From positions 15,350,867-15,414,866 of the forward strand of contig NC_092348.1 of NCBI RefSeq assembly GCF_963676685.1: a stretch of 64,000 nucleotides of DNA. Reading direction: 5' to 3'. The translations under genes and the position numbers were made by a program. Positions 35,110 through 44,800 of this stretch are shown one piece after another; the stretch's first letter is position 1; every line of letters starts with the position of its first letter. Source of the stretch: Mytilus edulis. Its lineage: Eukaryota > Mollusca > Bivalvia > Mytilida > Mytilidae. The notes under the pieces are model-generated. The model saw only the letters and a list, made by a program, of their open reading frames with translations, did not search any database and was not told the origin of the DNA.

Positions 35110-37221
35110 TTCCATAAACAATTTGGTGGGAAATTAGAGCTAGTAGAAATACAAAACAATATAATAGAATCCATAGAAAGGGAAAAAGGTCAAGGCATAG
35201 AACTTGTTAATGTAAAGGAAGTAAATAAAGCTATAGAAAAACTTAAAGCAGGAAAAGCACCCGATGAAGATGGAATTTCGGCAGAACACTACAAACATGG
35301 GATGGAAGAGTTAACTCCCTTTATAGTACATCTGCTAAATTTAATCTTAACATATTTGGATGTACCAATCTTCCTAAAGACAGGGATTCTAACACCAATC
35401 CTAAAGAAAGAAAAAGACAAAACATTACCATCTAGCTACAGAGGAATAACTGTAACTAAAACCTTTGCAAAAATATTACAAAGTATATTGAAGGATAGAG
35501 TTGATTCTGTATTTAACAACATACAAAACTCCCTGCAAAGAGGCTTTACAGAAGGAGTATCATCACTATGTGCAGCATTCCTCACATCAGAAGCAATCGA
35601 AGAAAGTAAGAAATTAAAGATACTGCTGATCTTAATAACTCTTGATGCAGAAAAGGCATTTGACAAGCTAAACCATGAAATACTATTCAACAAACTGTAC
35701 CATTATGGAATAAAAGGAAAACTCTGGATATTACTGAGAAACTTGTATAAAGGAATGAGCATTAAGGTTAAATGGGAAGGGCAATGTACAGAAGATGTAA
35801 TGGTGCTACAAGGAATTCAACAAGGTGCAAAACTATCTACAACGCTATATAAATGCTACAACAACGTCATACTAGATAGCATATTAAAAAGTGGACTTGG
35901 AGCATGTATTGGTGATATACAAGTCCCTGCGCCAACATGTGCCGATGACATTGCTGTTCTGGCAAATAGTACTGCAGATGCGCAAGGAATATTAGACATA
36001 GTGCAACACCATACAAGCAGAGATCTAGTCAAAATCAATCCAACTAAATCTGAAGCTGTTCTATACAATGCAAAAGGCTCAAACATATCAACATTGCAAT
36101 TTGAAGACAATGACATCAATATAACCAATGAAACCAAACATCTAGGTATCAAAAGAAACGAGCAAAACCGTGCAAATATCTCAGAAAGAATAAGAACCGG
36201 TAGGGCAACAATATACAGCCTTCTTGGAGCTGGGTTACATGTCAGAAGGGGATTCTCACCAATGGTCGCATACAAGCTATGGAGAACATATGCAGTACCA
36301 AGAAGCATATACGGACTTGAGGTGATGAACCTACTTGCAAAAGAAAAGGATATGCTAGAACTGGCAGAGAGAAAAATCCTCCAACAAATTCAAGGGCTTC
36401 CAAATAATACAGCAAATATGGCTGTCTATACCCTGGTAGGAGCAGAACCTATTGCCATCACATTAGACAAAAATGTACTTACCTTCTTCATGAATATTGT
36501 TCGAAATTCAGGAACCATAGAATGTGAAATTCTGCGCCGACAAATAGCATTTTCAGACCTAAGAGGAAAAGACTTTATCAACAGAGTAGAAAAAACTCTA
36601 TCAAAATACAATTTGAAATCTAGCAGCTACTACACAGAAAATCCACTGAATAAAATCGAATGGAAAAGACTAGTAGGAATAAAGATCAAGGAATACTGGA
36701 AAAATGAATGTCATAATGAAAAAATGGAAAAAACATCACTTAAATACATAGAGATACAGAACAATCCACTAAATGAAGCTCACAATATATGGAAAAGTGT
36801 AAAAAACAATAGTAAAGATGTAAAGGCAGGAGAAATAAAAGCAAGAATAAGTACTCAAACGTACATATTCCAAGCCAAAAGAGCTAAGTTCGATCCGAAA
36901 GTTAACCCGATGTGTACAATCTGTGAACAGGGAAATGAAGATCTAGAACATTTTATTCTACACTGCAAAGAATTAGAGCAAATAAGATCTAAATACTGCT
37001 CAAAAATTGAACTGACAATGGATGAAATTGATACCTCAACATACAAGAAGATCATACAACAAGGGAATTTACTGCAGCTCATAATGGACTGTACTAGCAA
37101 AGACATAAACTGTTACTCAACTGTGTATGAAAGCATTGAAACTCTGGCTAGAAATATGTGTTATGAGATGCACTTGCTGCGCACAAAAAGGATAAAAAAC
37201 TTGATCACAAGTACAGTATAA
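35110..37221 (+). CDS. Non-LTR retrotransposon reverse transcriptase, 5'-truncated
   Basis: An open frame of about 700 codons (first Met at 35,302; frame open from 35,110 after a TGA). RT blocks are in order: AIEKLKAGKAPDEDGIS, then LKTGILTPILKK, SYRGITVTKTFAKI, LQRGFTEGVSS, ITLDAEKAFDKLNHE, LQGIQQGAKLST, the catalytic APTCADDIAVLA (C in place of the usual Y/F), and HLGIKRN. A C-terminal zinc knuckle follows (CTICEQGNEDLEHFILHC). The product copies its RNA at a nicked target. The apurinic-type endonuclease expected upstream is absent, so the copy is truncated at 5' and cannot move alone, yet its frame is undamaged and it is probably young. The exact clade is not assigned. Confidence 0.85.
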   Translation, partial: FHKQFGGKLELVEIQNNIIESIEREKGQGIELVNVKEVNKAIEKLKAGKAPDEDGISAEHYKHGMEELTPFIVHLLNLILTYLDVPIFLKTGILTPILKKEKDKTLPSSYRGITVTKTFAKILQSILKDRVDSVFNNIQNSLQRGFTEGVSSLCAAFLTSEAIEESKKLKILLILITLDAEKAFDKLNHEILFNKLYHYGIKGKLWILLRNLYKGMSIKVKWEGQCTEDVMVLQGIQQGAKLSTTLYKCYNNVILDSILKSGLGACIGDIQVPAPTCADDIAVLANSTADAQGILDIVQHHTSRDLVKINPTKSEAVLYNAKGSNISTLQFEDNDINITNETKHLGIKRNEQNRANISERIRTGRATIYSLLGAGLHVRRGFSPMVAYKLWRTYAVPRSIYGLEVMNLLAKEKDMLELAERKILQQIQGLPNNTANMAVYTLVGAEPIAITLDKNVLTFFMNIVRNSGTIECEILRRQIAFSDLRGKDFINRVEKTLSKYNLKSSSYYTENPLNKIEWKRLVGIKIKEYWKNECHNEKMEKTSLKYIEIQNNPLNEAHNIWKSVKNNSKDVKAGEIKARISTQTYIFQAKRAKFDPKVNPMCTICEQGNEDLEHFILHCKELEQIRSKYCSKIELTMDEIDTSTYKKIIQQGNLLQLIMDCTSKDINCYSTVYESIETLARNMCYEMHLLRTKRIKNLITSTV

Positions 37222-37860
37222 GCAAACTTTTTAAAATAAAACAGTTCATTACTAATAGTATATCATCTTACTATTTTATGACTTATAAGTACATGTATTT
37301 AAAATAAATCTTCTCTTTTTAAAATTGTAAGATATCAGTTATAATTTAAAGAATAATGACAAGATCCCCATATAGTAAAATAAACTGTGAAGAAAATTTA
37401 TGTATATATATTAGCTCAAATTTTTCCAAACCCCTACCATTTTACATAAGTCTTATAAAATATAATTTTCATTATAGTTCCTGATGTATTTATAGCACTC
37501 TTAACTAATAATTATAAGTAATTTTAATTTGAGACCATTTTAATTCTTATTTGTAAATATATGCAGTTGTCTCTTAAAATTTTCTTACAACCCAGCACAT
37601 ATGAATTATTATATATCTTTTAAAACTTTATGATGACAATCCATTGAATTAATTATGATATTTATCATTTAGTGATTATTATAACCAAATTCAGTCATCT
37701 GTATATAATTATTTGTTTCCTTATGTTTTAAGGTGTACATAGTTGCTAAAACTATACCCTTTGGGTAGTGCTCCACAATTAATGGAGGAATATACAAGAA
37801 ACTGAACTGAACATGATCTGTCATTTATCTGAGCTTTCACATGGAATCAAAACAAAGATA
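37222..37860 (+). other. 3' flank of the LINE
   Basis: AT-rich, with no open frame or tandem repeat. It may be 3' UTR of the LINE; no poly(A) tail marks its end. Confidence 0.3.
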
Positions 37861-37861
37861 T

Positions 37862-38385
37862 ACTTCTTCTACTTCTACTTCTACTATGTAATGACCGCCT
37901 TCAACACGTTGAAGTTTACGTCACTTGTACTGCGCATTGCTTTGTGAAGACATATATACAGTGAAATATACAAATTTGTGATAATAAACAAAACAAAAAA
38001 TTTTTACATAGTGGTAGTGCATATTTTTAATTTATTATTTTTAAAATATTAAGATAAAACTATTTACACATGATGAATTTATGGGCTGTAGGTGTAGTTT
38101 GAGACGGCTACTTTGAACGACTCTATAGAGTCGCTCATAACAATACTCAGGGGAAGGCTGTTCCAGATTTTAATTGTGCGTGGGAAAAATGATTGTTGTC
38201 TTATTTGTGTTCTGCAGGATGGAATTTGGTATGAGAGTGTGTGCATGTTCCTGGACTGTCTGAGCGGTTGAATTAATCTGTATGTTTTTGTGATTGCAAT
38301 GAGATGATATGTAATTTTATAGAACATGACCAGGCGTGCATATACAGCCCAGATAATCCTTATGCAATTGATAATCACCTAGGTT
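37862..38385 (-). pseudogene. Second LINE, RT C-terminal fragment with (TAGAAG)n tail
   Basis: The open piece 38,079-38,378 (minus) ends RTQIRQQSFFPRTIKIWNSLPLSIV...SIESFKVAVSNY, the conserved tail of jockey/CR1/RTE-like reverse transcriptases. On the same strand, 37,863-37,888 is a short (tagaag)n-type microsatellite, typical of LINE 3' ends. The element is heavily 5'-truncated and faces the plus-strand LINE tail to tail. Confidence 0.7.
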
Positions 38386-38763
38386 TACATAAACGTGTCT
38401 TGTCTTCGATTTGCTTTAACTGTTAAACTCTAAACTAAAAGGTTCAAGTCACGTCGGGTCCAAGAAGTTTATAATACTGAAGTGTAGATTACATGTCACT
38501 CTTACGGCAACCTTTTCTTTCTTCTGACGTTTCTTGCAACGAAAACAATTGCATGTGGAGAAACGTCACCGGAAATGTGATATTCGTATATACAAAATAG
38601 CAAGAAGCGACAAGAGGACAAATTAAGAGTAAAACAGGATGAAATATTGTATTTTTAAACTAAACTCATTGAAAAATGTACGTGTAACGTGGTGCAGAGG
38701 CGGATCTAGAGGGGACCCGCCCCCCTTTCCTGGAAAAAAATTTGGTTGATTATATTGATTTGG

Positions 38764-38835
38764 AGGTTCCACCGAGATCTGAACTCGGATCGCTGGATTC
38801 AGAGTCCAGAGTGCTAACCATTACACCATGTACTC
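38764..38835 (-). tRNA. tRNA-Gln(CTG) pseudogene, acceptor stem broken
   Basis: The minus strand carries a nearly perfect tRNA-Gln body: D arm TGGTGTAATGGTTAGCA, anticodon loop ACTCTGA (anticodon CTG), T arm with GTTCAGATC and a 3' acceptor ending GGAACCT. The 5' acceptor strand reads GAGTACA instead of a GGTTCCA-like strand, giving about three mismatches in seven pairs. It is therefore probably a pseudogene, or a gene copied with its 5' end lost. No CCA is encoded. Confidence 0.8.
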
Positions 38836-38862
38836 TAATATATAGCTTCAGTGACATATATA

Positions 38863-38956
38863 CAGCCCTTGCACGGTCGGTATTTAGACAGAACAAACAA
38901 ATGGAAGTTTTTAACGACATTGACTGGCTAAACAGCCCTTGCACGGTCGGTATTAG
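38863..38956. repeat. 23-bp direct repeat
   Basis: 'cagcccttgcacggtcggta' occurs at about 38,864 and 38,934, 70 bases apart, immediately upstream of the tRNA-Gln pseudogene on its strand. Confidence 0.85.
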
Positions 38957-38999
38957 TATATGTACTGCCGAAGCGAGTACCAGGGGTCTACCGCCATCT

Positions 39000-39890
39000 T
39001 GAATTCACGGTACAATCACAGAAACAATAGTTCTAGTTCTTTGCCGAAATCTGCAAATTTGGAGACAGATTTGCAATGTATTGGTTAAACTGTTTATTTA
39101 TGTAAAGAAAACTTAGTAATTCAAAACATTTTAGAAAATATTTAAACAAATACCAAATATTTGTGGTTTTAGAATTCATTTTTCAAATAACTCCATTTAA
39201 GGGGAGATAACTATTTTTAAAAGTACAAAATTTACACTGGACATATAGGGAAATTTTATGTTTTACTTATAGCAAGAAAACAAGTTTTGTGACACCATTT
39301 TTTATTTTATTTTCTTAAAATATATTATAAAAGCTATCTTCTCATATTTTATTTTAAAGAAAGCGTGGGAACCCGTACTTTTTATCATTTATTTGAGAAA
39401 AAAAACATAATAAAATCTTCATTTTGGCAAAAAGTATGTAGCAGGAACAATTCTGCCTAAGATTCGGGGATGCGGACCACAGCTAATTCTAGTTTGTAAA
39501 CTGATGTGTGCGGAAAACGCCTGATGTCAAAAGTGATGCACTATGATATATCTACAATGTAAGTAAATGAAACCAAAAACTGAAAACAATATATAATTTA
39601 ATTAACAAAGTACAACTTTTATTATGTAAAGCCAAAAGTGTAGAAATGGAGCATTCAATATGATTTCAAATTACCATACTAAGGAGGCATGTAGCAAATG
39701 CACTAACCTAATGGATACTTGGTTGGAAAGCCTGGCTTTCCTTGGTTGGACTGAATGTCAGTCCTCAGAGGATTCAACATAATAATTTCAAATCAATTAT
39801 CTAAAATATATAAGTCTTTCGCAGAAGGTAATCAAAGGTTTTGCGACGATGCAAATATTAAACTTTACAATATAAATAAATATCTTTTAA
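39000..39890. other. AT-rich spacer, no feature seen
   Basis: No coding or RNA gene and no repeat family that I recognise. Confidence 0.4.
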
Positions 39891-39892
39891 GC

Positions 39893-40615
39893 TGGGGTCA
39901 CACATTCACGATTTTTACTGCCGTCCTTGACAGGACCATTCCCGATTAAAATTTGTCAAAAGTCTGATCAAGATCCTGTGAATCGTGGATGGACATTCGA
40001 TTTGTATCTTTCGCCAGGTAAAATTCGACCGAGTCTGTCACGACTGCGTCCCGATTCTACCGAATGTAATCCGACAGAGATCAGATAGTGACAAGACAGT
40101 GAACCGACGCTTACGGGAGTTATCCGTTCGAAAACTGTCGGCATAATCGGGATGATCAGGTACTGTCGGAACGTAATCCTATCACGGTCCGCTCTATCGC
40201 ATTGCAAACGGCTTTGTCTGGTCTCAGTCGTATTGTATTCTGTTATTGTCGGGACTTCTCCAGATCATTCCCGTTCCACAGGACACCGTCCGGAATACAC
40301 AGAACATTGTTAGGAATTCGATCCGATACAGCAGAATCTGTCACGACATAGGCACGATTGTAATCTGACTAGACAAAATCGGCTGAGTTTCCCCGAATGT
40401 TACGGGACGCACCTAACTGTCGGGGTGCTTTGCCGAACTATTCGGACCCTTCCCGACCAGTAGGAATCTGTTACGAACTAAAACGACTGCGTTCAGACAA
40501 TAATAGGACATTCCAGATAATTGAGGATACTAATCCGACTTTTTCACTTTTCGTGCCGTATCGCTGTCTGATCTCAAACGGGAGCAATAATCGGCAATGT
40601 GTGAACCCCGCATAA
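39893..40615. mobile_element. CpG-rich element with short inverted ends
   Basis: Left end 'ggggtcacacattcacga' and right end 'tcggcaatgtgtgaacccc' are imperfect inverses. The interior is far richer in GC and CpG than its surroundings and contains many related words ('cccgat', 'tgtcggaac', 'tccgacag', 'tgttacgaac') in both orientations. Left flank TTAA and right flank ATAA could be a decayed TTAA target duplication. No ORF over 80 codons; non-autonomous. Confidence 0.6.
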
Positions 40616-41805
40616 CCAATTAATTCAAATACCAAAATCTTTGCAATTTAACAAATACAAGTACACACCCGTGATATCGCGTTAGTTATCTTAGAAAGTC
40701 TTGCTGATTGCTGAATAAAACTACAATAGAGAACAATTTGACAATGATTGAATTTAGTAGTGTCAGCCTTTTGATTATGACCCGTGTATATAACAAAATC
40801 CTAAATACACCGTTTGGTGGTGCGCCTGTCAAATGCGGAACGTACAGATAAGGTAATAGCCAACAGGTGAATATACTATTGGTATCGGATTCGACCCGGA
40901 ACTTGTTAATTATTGGCAATATTAATTATGTGGAAAACAAAAGGGTCTGGAGTGGTGTAATTTTTAATCTACACCATTGTCCTATATTAGTTCTATATAG
41001 AGTTGAATTCTTTGATTTGTCGTTTTTACCCGATGACGTCTGACAAATTGGACCTCGTAATTTTAGTATTATAGATATACTCAAGGATTTGTATAGTAAC
41101 TTACTATACAAATCCTTGATATACTGAATAAGCTTCATGTAAATCATTAAATAAGGAAATTCTCAGATCTGCAGTGACATCACAACATGTAACTGACCAA
41201 TCAATGATTAGAATTTGTGTTATATAAACAATGTTGAGAGGTGATGCAGATAAGAATCCTCTTGATTTTCCATAGACTTCAATGCAAATTAATTTAATTG
41301 ATATATATTGACACCAGTTGAATCTAGTAATTTTACCCACTTAATGTTTTTAAAGACACTATATAATATCTCCATTTTGATTTTTATCATACTATATCCT
41401 CTGGTTAAAAAATAATCAACAATATAAATAATCAGTTATCACCTTCAAATAGATGAAAAATCTAGAGGAATCCTATCTGCATCACCCCTTGAAAAATTTT
41501 AATGCCAGGATGTCCGGATCTGAGAATATGAAATTTATAGTTTTAAACAAGGGAAATAATACTAACATAATAATCCTAACTGCCACAAGTATAAGAAAAT
41601 TCTGTCATTGTTTTTCTATACCCCTGAACTACCTTAAAATCTAAAATGTAAAAAAAAAAATGAAAAAAAATCGTAAAATAAGAGGATCATCACTTTACTG
41701 TAGAAAAACCTAAAACTGGTTTTCGGTTGATTAAAAGCGGATTGTCGAAGAAAGTCAATCGTCTCTAATATTATGAAACCAGCTTTGTACTGTAACAGCT
41801 GAGAG
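40616..41805. other. Upstream flank of GAN
   Basis: No gene seen. It contains the perfect palindrome at 41,081-41,119. The GAN promoter and 5' UTR should lie at the right end; no TATA box is assigned. Confidence 0.4.
41081..41119. repeat. Perfect 39-bp palindrome
   Basis: 'tcaaggatttgtatagtaa', one central base, then its exact complement (41,101-41,119). Confidence 0.9.
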
Positions 41806-44800
41806 ATGGATGTCGAAGCTGGAACTTCGACGACAACTCCACAAAGCTTTTCAACTGACCGTCATGCAAAGAAAATTTTAACAGCTTTAAATGAAAATAG
41901 AAGGCTACTACGCTTTTGTGATGGCACTGTTGTTTTAAATGGTTCAAAAATACCTGTCCAAAAGAATGTTCTTGCTGCAGCAAGTCACTATTTTCGGTAC
42001 TATTTTGTATAAATTTGTATCTGAATCTCCCCAACATTCCTGAGAATAACTAAGCATTTGTCTGCTATTTACAGAACACACAGGAATAATTGGGTTTGAG
42101 TCGTCTTTTAACAACTCCTCATGCATGTATAGTCACTTCACTATAGTACGGTAGTGACCTATATTCGTGGATATAAGACTATTCACACGGAATGCGGTAA
42201 AACTAAAAAACAACAATTTGTTTTATATGTCCATAATGTTACCTTAGAACTTCATTAAAATAATACAAGTTAGTTTGATTCTTACCGTTAGCTAGTTTTT
42301 TTTATATGACCTACATTTCTAGTGTACACAAATCGGCATATGATGCCAAGTACGTCACCTATTTTCGTGGGAAAAGTTCGTTCTAAAAATAACACAAGAA
42401 GAACACACAGTATGGAAGCCCAGTGGTGAGCATATAATTGTAATTTCATACAAGCATATTTTTGTACATTTTCAGATCAGTGAAACTAAATAAAACATTG
42501 TTTAAAGACAAAGTATTTTATTTTATTTTATTGAGCCTGAAAATCTTTAAAAAAAATAAAAAAATTGAAACACCAAATGATTTTTTTTTCAACTTTTTAA
42601 ATATTATTAAAATAATTATAAGTAACAGATTTAAAAGTTATTTTACTTCCCATTAATTATATAAAAAAAATAATCTTAGGCTACAGTTTAGTCATTTTTT
42701 CCCTTTGGAATCATGATTATTTCCCCCCCAGAAGATAAAGTTCACATTTATTAAAATCAAGCAAATGTTCACTACTCAAAAGTAGTCCAACTGTTAATAC
42801 AGAACTGTCAATAGTAAATGGTAAATATAAATAAAACTGAAAGCAGTCCAATAATTTACAAATGTATATATCATAATTGCTATTTTCAGTTTCTTTCTGC
42901 TTATTTTTCTGCCATTTAAGTTGAACCTGTAAATAATAAAAAATGAAAATTAATTATTTTGTGATACAAAAATCTTCTATTTTTTTTTCAAACAAAACAA
43001 ATAAATACACCATTAGTTAAAACTGTTTATACAAATCCTTTTTAAAACTCAGTTATCGACGTTAGTTGAACTTAATTTACAAGAATTGTGCTAAATAACT
43101 CCTTTTTGAAGTTCATTTGATTAACCAAAAGTCATCTTTTATTGTTAAAATTCATCTAAAACATATAAGAATATGACACTGATTGCGTTCCATAGATTTT
43201 TTTGGCTGACAGGGAATCTCCTTGTTTATCATGTGATATTGTTCATTAGAAAGTAGCGTAATCAAACAACACGTGGATTTGGGATTATAGCTTGGGAATA
43301 AAGTTATTGAGGTCGTTGGAAATAAGACAAATAAAGAAATAAGTAAAATCAGCCATTTTGTTTATTAAATAAATAAGTAATAAGTCTTACCTTGCTTGAA
43401 ACGTCGCGATTCATTTTTGTAAGTTGTTGTTGTAGGGATATCCTATAGCAATCAAATCATGCCATTGATGACGTCATAACAATAACACGCATGCGAGATA
43501 TTTAGGATTTCCGGAAGTCCACGAACTTGTGTATCCACGAAATTAGGTGACTAGACTGTATATACTATCTAGAGTCTTCTTGAGTCATGTCAGTTAAACA
43601 TGCTAAAGTACTATAGATGGCATTTAGGAACATATAAGTCATATAAATACCGTTAGTCAGCCTGAATTTTAGTCAAATCAGGACTGGTAAAGTCAAATTT
43701 GCACCTGGTTAATTGGCACCCATACTAAATTTATTGAATATACATTTTTTGTACATGATATATGGTCAGATCATATGTTTTCACACGGCATATATTTTCG
43801 TACCATGCATGCTTTTTCAATGGAAATGGTGATGTCATAAGGCACTCTTAATATAACGAAAACCCATGAGACGATGATACATGTATGGTCAGATCCTACG
43901 CTTTTGATGTCATATGGCTTCGTACTACATGTAACAGTATACATGCTTTTTCAATGGAAAGTGTGACGCCACTATGCATTTTAACAGCTCTAATACCCAT
44001 GAGACTAGGTCTTATATTGGTATCATGTTATCGTTGGCCGCGTCTTCTGAAGACACTTAGTTTAACAAAAAATTGAATTTTTGGGGTTCCTTGATGTTGA
44101 ATCTAAACATGTATTTAGATTTTTGATTATGGACCCAGTTTTCAAGTTGGTCCAAATCAGGGTCCAAAATTAAAGATGTTTTTTTTCATCTAATAACTTA
44201 TTTATCGATTTCTTAATTTGCCTTTGCTTTTCAAGTCCCAAAAAATAGGCATTACTTCTTTTGATACCAAAAACTACTTGAATAGTTAACCTATTGACAA
44301 AGATACAGCTATGCATAGGAACTACATGACTTTTGTATTTTGTTAAAAAATATGTACCACTTTCTTGCATGTTATTACCAACTGGGGCAAAATTAGTGGT
44401 TCTGTGACCCTACAACATTAACAAAAATAAAAAGATGACAAGCGTCAGAAATTTTAGTCACATGCTATACAGTTTGTGAGTTTCAAAAAAATATATATAT
44501 GTAATATAAATATATGTCTTAAATATTGTCATGATTGTTACTCAGTGTTTCTGTACTTAAACACATCATGCACAATGACATAAAATAAGTACTTTCCAAA
44601 ATTACAAATTTCCTTAGTGCAAAATGCAGTGTTTTCAACCATACATTAAAATACTACATGACTGAAGTGTCAAATAAACTAATAGAAATAACTGTGTTGA
44701 GGTATAATAAGGATGACATCTTTTTCCTTATACCATGGTGGTATCGGGATCGTTCGCCCTGATTACATGTTCGCCCTAGGTTCGTTCGCACTGAGTTTGT

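Noticed and set aside
38742..39002. 86-codon frame over the tRNA-like region
   Set aside because: It overlaps the tRNA-Gln pseudogene and the 23-bp direct repeats; no protein features.
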